Below, piece after piece: positions 42,774 through 53,800 of a stretch of 64,000 nt of DNA. Made by a program: the position numbers and the translations under genes. The notes below the pieces were generated by a model. The model saw nothing but the letters and a program-made list of their open reading frames with translations. It was not told where the DNA came from and searched no databases. Position 1 is the first letter of the stretch. Each line of letters opens with the position of its first letter. This DNA is from Corinectria fuckeliana (lineage: Eukaryota; Ascomycota; Sordariomycetes; Hypocreales; Nectriaceae), in assembly GCA_019137255.1 (NCBI GenBank), contig WPDH01000160.1:62001-126000 (forward strand). Reading direction: 5' to 3'.

Positions 42774-45169
42774 TCTCTTGCGGTTTGAAGACTCAACGTC
42801 AGAAGAGAAGGGTTCCAATGACCAACGAGCCAATAAAACCGGTTATTGTCTTGTTTTGAAGAGTCTGTAGTGGAGAGTGGGAATCATGGGCCCAGATGCT
42901 GATCTGTGGGAATCACCATCACAACGGAGGCGGACACAAAGCTTTATACTTGGAACAACCACGCACTAATGCCTCCATCCACCATCCACAACCAGTAGAA
43001 AAGAAAAGCACTAATCGAAAACCTCTGTAATCTTCACCAGCCATCGACTACGAGTTGCTACTTGTCTCCACGTCCCAAGCAAGCCTCGTTTGTCACTAAC
43101 CCCCATCCCCTTTTCGTTTTCCATCAACTAGCCGAGGCGAGATGATCGTCACGGTCTTTACGAACAACTCGATCCGTGCTGGTTAAGCTTCGACATGAAA
43201 AGGGCGTGCGAGCTCTCACCACTGGAATAAAATGACTCCATCCATGCGTCTGCACGACGCCCAAGATACCCCGTCCAGGGCCCATCCTCGAGCCACAATT
43301 CTCGACTTCACTTAAAACGCACAGCGGCCATCCCTACCGCTGAGCTATATTACAGACAGCCTCAGGAGCAGGATTCTCTTTGGCGAAAATCCTGCGACCC
43401 GGTCCCCACCCGTCAGAAAAGGTTCTTCTCAGCTTTAACCTTAGATTGCCCAGATGGGTAGAAGACGCCCGTCCCCAGCTGTCCATTCTTAGCTCGGACC
43501 CGCCAAGACGAGTTATCAGATGGAAACGGGTGGACACCAGAACAAACGGGCAACCCAGGCCCCGGGATGGTACGGCACCGCTAGTGTCCATCTTGGAAGC
43601 CGACCCGAGAGGCAATGGGCAGGCAAATGAAACATCGTCACAAGCCATTGCAGGGTCGGACGACTCACGACGAGACTGGACAGAGACTGTCTGGCGCACC
43701 ACGCGGGCGGCGAACCCGTCCAGGGAAATCAGGTCCACCAGACTCGCTGTAGTATGCCAAGCATGTGGTCTCGAACCAACTGGACCCAGCATCTCGGATC
43801 CAGCATCCGTGCAACTCCCTCTGCGTAGTACTATGTATGAATCATCGAACGCCTCCCAACCCGTGGCTACGGACCGCGGGATGCAGGCTGGCCTCGACAT
43901 CTCGGATGACGGCATGCTAGGGATTGCCAAGGAATCCACTCGCCGTGGTCTTTGGCGTGCGGTGGCCGGGATCACCTGTCTAGTATTTCTGCTAGACGCT
44001 GCTTTGGGCCAAAGGTCTTCCCCAAGGTATGGCGAGACAATTGCAACTCGGCGGACCGTTAGGCGAGGTTGAGGTTACAATTTGCAAAGAGAAACTGGGG
44101 CCGGACTCGGAGCAACACGAGCCAGCCAGGGATCTAACCAGGATAGGGCTTCGGCAATCATCCATGAGATCCGAAACCCGAATTATACTACGTAGCATCC
44201 TCCATTCTGCTCCCAGTTGTTGTCCTAGCGGGCCACTTGTATTTCTCGCATACTATGAACCCTTCGCAGGGCCTTGGAAACCTCAGCCTTCCGACGAGGT
44301 CAGCCCACGGGAAGAACAAAGTAGATGATCCGACGGGCAGCCGTGGATTCTCGAGTGTCTGAAACGGCTCCGCATGATCCACAATATGTGGCATGTTGGA
44401 CTCGCCCTTTTCTATTATTCGGGGGTTTTTGGGAGCTCTTGGCGTTTAGAACCTTTAGGCCGTGATGGATATTCCCCCGACTGATTAGATGCTGATCGAT
44501 AAGATTGGCTGATCGATAAGACGTTGATGCGCATGCTTTCGATTGATAAGATAATTTCCTGCACCTCGTGATCGACTCCGGCTTACTCCCGAAGGTCGAG
44601 ACTCCTCTGGCCGCCCACACGACAGGAGAAAGCTGAGAAAAACTTTAAAGGCTAAGGTTGTTTACGTCTCTAATCCCACCGCCCAGCATGATCGCCGTCC
44701 GTGTGTCATAGCTATAGACGCTCCTGCTGAAGCTATACCCCCCGTAGCAATTCCCGCCCTGCGCCCTGTGGCCCTTGTTCGTCTCGACGCCAGACCGCAA
44801 CGAGTGCAGGGCCAGGACTAATATGCAACGCCTGTCCTTCCAATGCGAAGCCGCATCGTGTCATAATGCTCAACGAGGAAGGCCCCACGCCGCGTGGCTC
44901 ATCTAGTCGGGATGATCTCAATCCAGATTATCTTAGTATGGGTCATCTAGCTCGGTAGTTTGGCCCTCGCCCACGATCCCGACCTCGCTGGCTCTGTGGC
45001 CTCTTGTAGTTCCATCTGCGTTGCCGAGCATCCGATCCTCGTCGCACTCCATGACTAACCGAATTCCTAGTACAGAAGACACCGTCGTCCTCTGCCCACA
45101 TGCTAAACCTCTGCTAGCCCCATTCGGTGTGCCAGCCTCTTCTCCCGTCTTTCCGCTCTTAGACGTGCC
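42774..45169. other. 2.4-kb stretch without a supportable gene
   Basis: The first few hundred bases are the ferric reductase promoter. Two long antisense open frames at 43334-44072 overlap each other on opposite strands with no domain, so I do not call either. On the - strand near 43320-43350 there is a short tRNA-like A-box (TAGCTCAGCGGTAG) without the rest of a tRNA. The end of the stretch is the 3' flank of the gelsolin gene. Confidence 0.45.
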
Positions 45170-46369
45170 TCACGCCGCAATCGTCTTGAGAAACCCCCGA
45201 CTCTCGTTCCCCTCGACAACCTTGGCCACCGGCATCAGGTACGCTTCCTCGTGCCAGTCCTCGGCTTGCAAATACCGCAAGTAAGACTGAGCGACGGCGT
45301 ACCACCACTTCTTCTCCGTGGCGCTGGCTCCACTCCCTTCCCACACCCAGATGGCTTTGCCAGCGTCGTCCAACAGGAATATGTCGTTGCTCTCAAGGTC
45401 ATCGTGCGTTATCCGCTCGCCATCCTTGACGAGGTTGAACAGGAGCTTGCCCGAGTCGTCGCTAAGGCGGAAGAGCCTTTTGGGTTGATGATCGACGCCG
45501 TGGGCTTGGTTCCCAGACGCCAACGGTCGTCTACTGCGGAACCCTTCCCGCGGCGTCTCTCCATCGCCGCCCAGTAGATCGACAATGCGTCTCGATCGGA
45601 ACTCGGCCTGCGAGAGCACCTCGACATCGGCATGCTTCGCAATCGTCATGTCATGCACCACCTGGCCAGCCTTGCCCTTCTCCATGGGACTGCAGTCCTG
45701 GCCTTGCCAAACCCAAATCTTGTCGCCCGTGTCGAGGACGAAGACGTCGGCGTCGTCGAGACTGCGCCAGGTGGGCTCCACCTCAAGCACAACCACGCCG
45801 TTGGCGCCAGCAGCCGGGTTCTTGAAGACACGCAACAGGGTGAGTGTCTCGTCCCTGACCACTTCCTGTACGTGCCGGAAGCCCGAGCGAGTTCCCCCAG
45901 TGCGGATGGAAATCCGCGGGAACAGGGCTAAAAACTCGTCCGACGGCGCCACCTGGACCTCGCGATGCTGAGCAGCCGAACCTCGTAGGAACTCGTCCAA
46001 CTCGGCCGTCTTGTACGCCGCTGTACCCGCTTCATCCTGCGACGTATGCGCCCCTAGCCAAAAGAAGATTTCGTGCGCCAGCTTCTCACTGCCGCCTTTG
46101 TCGCCGACCTTGCAGGAGTAGAGGACAATGAAGCTGTCCCCGTCGTAGAATGTGCCGTACTTTGACTTGGGCCAGGGGACCACCTCGAACTGCTCGATGC
46201 GCCAGACGAAGAGGCCTGGTTCTAGGCCGACCTTGCCATCATTCCACGCAGGCTCAGTAGAGGCCGAGTTATACTTGACCTCGTGATCGATGTTAGATCC
46301 AATAAGCTCGACGTTGCTGTCCTTGATGTCGTACTCTTTGAGATGAACCAGTCCTAGATTCGGCGCCAT
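45170..46369 (-). CDS. Gelsolin/severin-type actin-binding protein (three gelsolin repeats)
   Basis: 399 aa, single exon. Calcium-dependent actin severing and capping is the known role of the family. Three gelsolin repeats are visible. G1 is at about 35-165 (PGLFVWRIEQFEVVPWP, YGTFYDGDSFIVL, IFFWLGAHTSQDEAG, SAAQHREVQ), with TRSGFRHV at its end. G2 is at about 170-280 (DVFVLDTGDKIWVWQG). G3 is at about 295-399 (RLFRLSDDSG, NDIFLLDDAGKAIWVWEG, KKWWYAVAQSYLRYL). This length and three-repeat layout match severin/fragmin and the single gelsolin gene found in many filamentous ascomycetes. No signal peptide, so cytosolic. It lies in tandem with COG5, 446 bp apart. Confidence 0.9.
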   Translation of the reverse strand: MAPNLGLVHLKEYDIKDSNVELIGSNIDHEVKYNSASTEPAWNDGKVGLEPGLFVWRIEQFEVVPWPKSKYGTFYDGDSFIVLYSCKVGDKGGSEKLAHEIFFWLGAHTSQDEAGTAAYKTAELDEFLRGSAAQHREVQVAPSDEFLALFPRISIRTGGTRSGFRHVQEVVRDETLTLLRVFKNPAAGANGVVVLEVEPTWRSLDDADVFVLDTGDKIWVWQGQDCSPMEKGKAGQVVHDMTIAKHADVEVLSQAEFRSRRIVDLLGGDGETPREGFRSRRPLASGNQAHGVDHQPKRLFRLSDDSGKLLFNLVKDGERITHDDLESNDIFLLDDAGKAIWVWEGSGASATEKKWWYAVAQSYLRYLQAEDWHEEAYLMPVAKVVEGNESRGFLKTIAA

Positions 46370-46815
46370 CTTTACGATGAGATTGCAAGCAACAAGATCA
46401 AGACGGATCAGGTAGGCTGCGAAGGAGTTTTCCTGTTAGCCAGGAATGGGATGTTTGATGAATGAGGGCGATTGTCGATCGGGGAACCGTGTTTGGTGAG
46501 ATTGCTGAATGCGGGGGATTGACGCATGCTGATTGGCGAGACATTGCCAGCACATCACAAGCAACGGCGATCTGGGCTTATCTAGACAACAGGCAACTTG
46601 AACGGTTTTAGGATTGCGTGATGGTGAATACTACGGCCACGCGGTGCGCCTTGTCGATTGCGTTGTAATCCTGTCGTGAGTGACAGTCGCACAATGATTG
46701 TAAACACCAATAAGGTAGCCGGCGCAAGTTAAAGCAACCCTGACTCATGTGGTAGGGTGTCCGTTCACCTCATATTATTCAGCTCGTTGAAATGGATTCA
46801 AGGCGGCTTGGCCTG
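46370..46815. promoter_or_regulatory. Intergenic between COG5 and gelsolin genes (both -)
   Basis: 446 bp holding the gelsolin promoter on the - strand and the 3' end of COG5. No motif I would name. Confidence 0.5.
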
Positions 46816-48144
46816 CTATCGCCCCAGATTGTTGACAACACTGCCTACCATCACAGCCACCTCGCGATCCCACTTCCCCTCGGTCCGCGTCTTCCCCTTG
46901 GCGCCAGCCAACGCGCTGGGAAGTTGGGACCCCTTAATAACAGCCTGTCGGATTGCATCGCCCACTGCGGCCTTGTTCGTTCGCAGAGTTCGCGCCACGA
47001 CTCCTCCACGGTTCACAATATCCTGGACCCGGTTGGCGAGACTGCTGGCCATGGTCCGCCAGAAGAAGGACGCCAGACTGCCTGTCTCAAGATGAGAGAG
47101 TAGATGCTGCAAGAGGCTGGACTGCGTCTGTTGGCTCGAGGCCGGCAGAAGCGGGTGGCTTGGGCCCTTGGTCGTGTCCAAAATCATCTCCAGAGATACA
47201 ATGTTCTGGCACTTGGCAGTCACCTCAGCCAGCGCTTTGTCCAGACTCGGGAGCTGGCCTAGAGAGCGTGACAGAGCGGTGATGCTGGCCTGCAACGCCG
47301 ACCGGATATACGTCTCGAGACTCTGGACCAGGGTTCGCGGCACCCACTTGTCGGCGCGGAAGCCCAGGGTTGGCGACAAGAGGTACAGCGCCGTGAGGGC
47401 GGACACAGTCCTCGCCTTGGCATCTTCACCCTGCGTAAAGGTCGCCGTGCCGGATATGGAGAATTCGCGGATGATTCGCTCCGACGTTTCACGAACAGAA
47501 CGCTCGATCGGGGTGGTGACGGTGTCCTGAAGGCTGCGGATAGCGTCAACACGGTTGAGTCCGTGGCCTTCTTCGCCAGGGGCCTTGCGGTCGACAATTT
47601 CGCGCAGCGAAAGGATGGTGTAGGAGCACCGAACGAGAGCGCGGTCGTCTTCCTTGCCAGAGGCACCAGCGGGGAGCTCCAACTCCGAGTGCTGGATTTC
47701 GAGCTGGCGGCCGAGTTGCAGGCACCGGCCGACAGATCGTCCCAGCCTCAGCGTCTCCCATAAACGGAGTGCAACTTGGCGGACCTCGTCAGCCTCGGCA
47801 TGTTTGTCGATGACCTCCTTCTCGAGCTGGCGGTAGCTGTCGTTTAGGCTCTTGATCTGGCCGTCGAGCTCCGCGATGATGTGCTTGGACGCCTGGCTCT
47901 GGTGCTGCGTGTACTGCAGCAGGGGTACAGCAGAGCGGGTGGTGAGGGCATCTATGTGGGAATCAACCTCCTGGGCGTCGAAGAGGACACGGGAAAGGGG
48001 AGTGGATAGATCGAGAGGCGTGTCGTTTGGGTTGTTGGTTGCGACGACGAGCGAGTTGGCGAAGGAGGCGGGGGAGAAACCAGGGTCGAGGAAGGTCTCG
48101 TAGTCGATGTAAGAGGGTTCTTCGGCAAGAGGCGACGTAGTCAT
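46816..48144 (-). CDS. cog5: Conserved oligomeric Golgi complex subunit 5
   Basis: 442 aa, single exon. COG5 belongs to lobe B of the COG tether that captures intra-Golgi retrograde vesicles. The N-terminus (YIDYETFLDPGFSPASFANSLV, residues 12-33) is the diagnostic Cog5 start. It is followed by a helical, coiled-coil-prone region (residues ~65-130, EVDSHIDALTTR...ELDGQIKSLNDSYRQLEKEV) and the helical bundle with LQDTVTTPIERSVRETSERI. The C-terminal part (ASFFWRTMASSLANRVQDIV) is also conserved. The length fits fungal COG5, which is shorter than the animal protein. Divergent from the DUF2434 gene. Confidence 0.9.
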   Translation of the reverse strand: MTTSPLAEEPSYIDYETFLDPGFSPASFANSLVVATNNPNDTPLDLSTPLSRVLFDAQEVDSHIDALTTRSAVPLLQYTQHQSQASKHIIAELDGQIKSLNDSYRQLEKEVIDKHAEADEVRQVALRLWETLRLGRSVGRCLQLGRQLEIQHSELELPAGASGKEDDRALVRCSYTILSLREIVDRKAPGEEGHGLNRVDAIRSLQDTVTTPIERSVRETSERIIREFSISGTATFTQGEDAKARTVSALTALYLLSPTLGFRADKWVPRTLVQSLETYIRSALQASITALSRSLGQLPSLDKALAEVTAKCQNIVSLEMILDTTKGPSHPLLPASSQQTQSSLLQHLLSHLETGSLASFFWRTMASSLANRVQDIVNRGGVVARTLRTNKAAVGDAIRQAVIKGSQLPSALAGAKGKTRTEGKWDREVAVMVGSVVNNLGR

Positions 48145-49100
48145 TGTGAAGGAATCTGCATGAGGTGCATGTGCTGGAGGTGGTATTCCTTAGCGGTGTT
48201 GCACCATCATCGCGATCCTGAGCGTGGTGTTCCGGAAGCTGGCCTCTTTGGGCATCGGGGGTTGTCAAGCCCGATGCCGACGGTACGTACTGCTGGCCCT
48301 TGCCGCCATGTCAGCAACCACTGGGCATCCGTCCACTAACAAATCTTCCGCTTATCCCAGGGGCGTCGTAGGGGGTTACAGTGAGGTCATCAGTGGCAAG
48401 GGTGCTGAACTCACCAGAGAGATGGCTGACAGGTCACTGAAAACACTGGATACGAATGCGACTGATTACGAGCAGTAAAGTACCACTATTTATATACGAA
48501 CAGACGTAGATACTTCGTAGTTATAATGGGACTAAGATTACTTCATACGAAGAGATAATCCGCGCACTCAAGTGACTTTCACAATCGCCATCGCCCTGTT
48601 GACATGTACTACGTATACGCGTATAATGTGTGGTCTCTATGAGAGAAATAACAGTCCCGGACGGACCTCTCGGCATCTCCACCTCCACACCTTGGCCCAC
48701 ATCCAACCACTCAACGACGAGCCTTTTCCCAGTCGCGACGGCATCTCCGGGCCTCCGCCAACCACGACCGTCATCCGTCCACCCAAGAAATTTCTCTTCT
48801 TCCTCTTCTTCCTTCTCGCTTCACCGGCTACCTATCGAGCAATGGCCTGAGTCAATTACATCCATTGCATCTGGTGGTTCCGTTGTCAATACCCGTTTCT
48901 TCGCTCCGCTTCTGAAAGCGTTGTCCGCATCACGAAGACTCTAAACGTTCGAGTCGAGCCAACAAACCCATCCAGTTCGAGATCCATCGTCTGGAAACGC
49001 CTCGACACGCCGACGGGCGCATCAATCCGACAAACTCGATTCCGTTGTCTGCGATTACAATCTGCTGCGATCGCTATAGCCCGATATAGCAACCGACATC
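48145..49100. promoter_or_regulatory. Divergent promoter between COG5 (-) and DUF2434 gene (+)
   Basis: 956 bp with no supported gene. The right-hand 300 bp are C/T-rich, as expected of the + strand leader before the ATG at 49101. Confidence 0.5.
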
Positions 49101-50879
49101 ATGGGCTTCTATGATGGCATCGCAGCCATCCAGGCTCGCGACCTCGTCCTCTCTTGGCCTGAAGGCGCCAACAAGTCCGACACGATTCTCGGTGGCGCAC
49201 ATGTCAACCTAACCGCCCTCCAGCATTTCAACTACACCTTGTACAGCAACCGGACCGTATCCAACGGCTCCAAATGCTATCTAGCCTTTGAGCCCTACCA
49301 GCCCGCCTATGTCTTCGGCAACGGCTCCTTCACGAACGCGACCAAGTGCTATAGCGCCATCAACAACATCGGCGTCCGCGGCTATACTGGCATCGGCTTC
49401 GCCTGCGCCTTCGGTCTCTGCCTTGTCCTGCTCCTCACCGTCCTCGCCAAGCACGGCAAGATCTATCTGGCTCGTGAGCGCCGCTTCTACCCCATCGGTC
49501 GGCGCTGGCAGTGGTACTGGGGCCTCTTCATCTGCGCCACCGCCCTCGTTGGTCTGTTCACCAACGTTGACGTCGACCGATACTACGTCCAGGAGTTGCC
49601 CATCACTCTCACCGTCTTCTTCTGGTATCTCATGTGCATGGGCACCCTCGCGGTATCCTGGGAGGCTGTCCGCCACTGGGGCAGCTGGCAGGAGCGCCAA
49701 TACATCGATCCGAATCCCTTCATCTACAGCGAGGACGACCGCCGTGCCAAGGTTGAGTTTTGGCTGCCCCTGTGGTTCTATTTCTGGGTTTGGATGGTGA
49801 GATTGCCTATTCTTCCCCGTGGCACATGTGACTAATCCCGAATATAGAACTTCTTCATGGTCGTCCCTCGAAGCTGGGGTTTCTCTCAGAAGCAGCGTTC
49901 CCCCGAACAGACCGCGGCCATTGCCATCCCTGGAGCCACTAGCGCTCGCTTCAAGGTCGCTGCATTCTGCCTCTTTGTCGCCTGGCTGACCATTGTCTTT
50001 TCTCTGCGTCACTCCATCAACCACTATAGAGATCGCAAAGGTGGCATCTTCAAGCGTGCCGTCAGTTTCACGGCAGCCATCCCCCTACGCTTCTACCTCA
50101 TCGTCCCCCTGACGCTTGCCCTGATCGCGTACCAGGCCTTTATCGCCTGGGTTTGGGAATACTCCCTCATCAGAAAGGACGGCCCTGTTGCCGTCATCTA
50201 CGGATGGGGCTATGGTCCAACGCTAGCCATCATTATCATCCAAGTCATGTACGGACTCGCCAGCCCCAACGAGGACAAGGACCTCATTCGGCAGAGGCGG
50301 GTGCGAGGCGAAAACATCGACCGAGAACTCGGAATCGTCAAGAGGCCCGCTTGGTGGCGCCGCGTCAAGGGCGAGCACCTGCATACCCTGCGCGACAAGA
50401 TTGCCATGAACGTCAACGAGATTGGCGGCGGCAGGGCCACTGGTCGCCGAGTCGAAGACGCGGCCGAGCGAGACGCGCGCGAGGAGAACCTAGCGGCTGC
50501 CAACAACGACATCGAGATGTATCCCGTCGGCGGCCCCAATCGGGAGAACCCGCGCCAAGACCGAGCCGGCGTCTCCGTCATCCAGCATCAGCGACAATTT
50601 CTCCCAACTCCTTACGAAGGCAAGTCGGAACGTCGTCGCCTCGAGCGCAACATACAGGCTGCCGCCGGCCTCCTGTTCCCCAACAACCTCGAAGAGGAGC
50701 GTACTCGTCGCGAGGCTGAGCTGGCGCTCGACGGGCCGCCGCCGCCTCCGTACACGGACCACACCGAACGCGGCCGCAATGCGAACCGGCCCGGAAGCAC
50801 CGGCCGGAGCAACAGCGCCGAGACGACCAACAGCATCACCTCTCCCCCTCAACAGGTGCGGAGCATGCTGGACATCTAG
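49101..50879 (+). CDS. DUF2434 family seven-helix membrane protein
   Basis: Exons 49101-49796 and 49848-50879, one 51-bp phase-0 intron, 575 aa. The N-terminus MGFYDGIAAIQARDLVLSWP and the N-glycosylatable lumenal/extracellular segment with HFNYTLYSN are typical of the fungus-specific DUF2434 family. About seven hydrophobic helices follow: ~94-116, ~130-150, ~160-182, ~215-238, ~262-285, ~300-330 and ~335-360. The cytosolic tail (~215 aa) is charged and disordered and contains PPPPPYTD, a PY-type motif able to bind Rsp5/Nedd4-type WW domains. Function of the family is unknown to me; the seven-helix layout is suggestive but not proof of a receptor. Start context ATCATGG is good. Confidence 0.85.
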
Positions 50880-53800
50880 GCTCAAGGCTCGGTAGAATGT
50901 TCAGCCGACGGGCTCGAGCTCAATGACAGTTACATGCGGTATTATTATGCTAGGAGCATTATGAGGGTTGGCGTCTGGGTTTGTATCGACTTGACTGGGA
51001 GGATGTTGGATTGCTTGTAGTCAAGGTGTAGTCCGGGACATCAGTCCTCGACTCCCCTTGGAACAACCGTGTACGTAGAATACGACTTTGTTTGAAATAA
51101 TCGAAACGCGTAACAATACTTGCTTAGCTCTGACGTAGGCTAAGGAATGTCCCAGACCCCTCGGTATTCATGCATGCTCTCGTTTGTCTTCCACCCAACC
51201 AGCCTCAAGATCTGCAAGCACTCGAGCCCTTGCATCGTTGGGGTATACATATCATCTGGGTGCCGCCAAGTCAAGCAGTGCTCTTGCAGATCACCCGACA
51301 CGTTGCGCCCAATCCCAGATCAGCTTCCTGTGGCCTAGGTCCCTCGCTGACCGACGAGTAGGCTTGGAAATCCTGGGAGAAGCAAAATAAGACCCAGCCA
51401 CGTCAAATTGAAGTAGGATGCAACGCTGCGGAGTATGACCAGGTTTCATTCTGCTTCCCTCTGTACAAATGATGACTGTTCAGATGAAATGAACTCCCGA
51501 AGCTATTACCCTAACCGGAAGAGGTCAAATGTCGCACCAGAAGCACAATAAATAAAAATGCCCGACTGGTTATCCGTAATTAGAATCATGATCTCGCGGC
51601 AGATGAACCATGCGGCCCATGTACCGATAACTTGGCCAGAAATCGTGCCTGCGTTCAGCCAAATGGTGCGGGACGGAGAGAGGGCCGCAGATCCGCTGCC
51701 GTGAGAATGACAACACGCTCATGGGTCACACAAGACACTGCGAGGGACCCAGCAGCATACCATGCCATTCGTGCGTGAACGAGGGAGCATGCAGAAAAGA
51801 TGCATGCATGCATGATACGTAACAGCACAGCGGTCTAGAGGCGGAACATGGTCTAGCCTGCATCGAACAGCGTCAGCTCGGCAAAACTGTTTAGAGTCAG
51901 CACTGCGACCGGTTTCGTAAGTGTTGGCAGAGATTTAGCTTTGTCTTGAAGTCGACAGTCAAAAGCTGAGGATCGAGCTGAGACGATCCACCGGGGCAAG
52001 AAAGAGCTGTCAAAGGTGAAGGAATCAAGGCACGAAGAAAGAGCGGTGTGGAATAAGTGAGTCCAGGCCATGCCAGGCATAAGACGGACAAGACAGCGCG
52101 GTGGGCCAGGTCGGATAAGACGAGAAACGGGCGCTGCGAGTGCTGCAGTTGGCCCAGGTAACTGACTCACATGTAAGACACTGGGAGCAGGCTAGAAGGG
52201 TCTGCCTCGTGGCACGGCCTGAGACAACGGCAACTCGAGAAACGAGGCTGGAATGCAGTTCCCGCTGGACTGCGTCGCCAACGAGCGTTGGGATTTGGGC
52301 TGGCACTGTCCCTTGCTTCTCAGCTGCTATGCCCCCGTCCATCGACTTGTCAGTCACATGGGGGGTCGTGAGAGTGGGCGAAGCGGGGTCTTTCATGTTC
52401 TGGTGGTCCTCTTGGCCACTTGCGTCGTCGTACTGAGGGATATTGAAGTGTGGGCGGCTCGAAAATAACGCTGTTGGTCGTATCGTCAGCCTGCGCCGTG
52501 CCTTGCATTTGGTGGCATGATTGGCTCGGGCTCGGGCTCAAAACAGGCATTTGTCTAGGAACCGTTCGCAAAACAGGAAGCCGGCTTGTAAGTGCAGAAG
52601 TGAATAGAAGTAAATGTCGATGGTGGAGATGGACCCGTACAGAGTAGTACCTGTACCGAGTGAGAGATGCATGGTAAGATGCCGTGCTGGTGTCATGGCA
52701 CTGCTTGTTCTCGGATAGGCACACAACCCATCCGTCAACGCCCGGTATGCTGTGGCTCTTGCATCAAGGGTCGAGCTGGGGAGGGCGAGCTAGGTTGTCC
52801 GTATCCAATCCTGTCGACCGGATCAAAGCACTTTCCAGCTGTTCCTGAGCTTCATTGCAGGTCCGCCGTACGTCGCCGTCAGCAACGACAGACAAACCTC
52901 AATAGACAGTTCCCGATCAACACCCCTGGCAGTGATCGCATCGACCAAGTGGAGCTGTCACCAAGAGGCGCAAACAGCGGCAGCCCCAGGAACGGCTGGG
53001 CGCGTGCCTAACCCCATCTCTCTTGGAAGTTTCACTCTCGTCGGAGTCATCCAGGTCCGTCTGAGATAAGGCGGCGGTTGGGGGAATCCAGAGCTGTGGA
53101 GACAAGGCATCGTCATGACCTAGTGATGGCGTACGTACCGTATTCGTACGAGGTAGTTTTGGGCCCAAGATACCTACTAGACCTAGTAGCAGACGTCTTT
53201 GCGAGCTAGGAAGACGGGCGGGAGCAAGGCAAGGAACGAGGCTGGAAGTTGAGACTGGTGAGTGAGACAAGTTGAATAGATGGTCGAGCTGTTAAGGAAG
53301 TCTAAGCGGCCCGCGACCGGCCCTAGGGTACATCGGCGCAACTCTTTCTGGGAAGAGAAATAGCCAAGTGGCGATTATATTGATATGCTTGAGGTTTCTG
53401 TGATGGCATCTGCGACAGCATGCACACCAGGAATGAATCGTTACGGAGGTTGGCTGGAAGACGACGAGGGAAGCATTGCCTTACAAGGACCAGGCAAGGG
53501 AAGTTTCTCGCCCCACTCGCTCACTTGCTTATCGCTTATCGACAGACGAAAAGTGAGGGGCGGTCAACCTCGAAAATCGAGCCCAAGGGAGACGGGGTTT
53601 TACTACAGTGCAGATACGCACACGGGTATGGGTGCCGTGGGAGTGGTCTAGATTGAAGAGGCTCGTGAGGCTGAAGAAGGTGAGTAATAGTGACGGCAAT
53701 GGTGTTGGTAGTGATGGTTAGTGGTCAGTGGTTAGTTCGTAGCGGGGATTATCGGGCTCCTGAGGCTCTAGAGGGCCTGCCTCTCACTGGCTTATCAGCT

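Noticed and set aside
42774..42833. Earlier in-frame ATG of the ferric reductase
   Set aside because: It would put 20 polar residues before an obvious signal peptide.
43310..43360. tRNA-like A-box on the - strand (TAGCTCAGCGGTAG)
   Set aside because: No matching acceptor stem or T arm could be found at the right distance; at most a tRNA fragment.
43334..44072. Overlapping 213- and 230-codon open frames on opposite strands
   Set aside because: Neither has a domain, signal or splice pattern; two antisense frames over the same DNA suggests composition, not genes.
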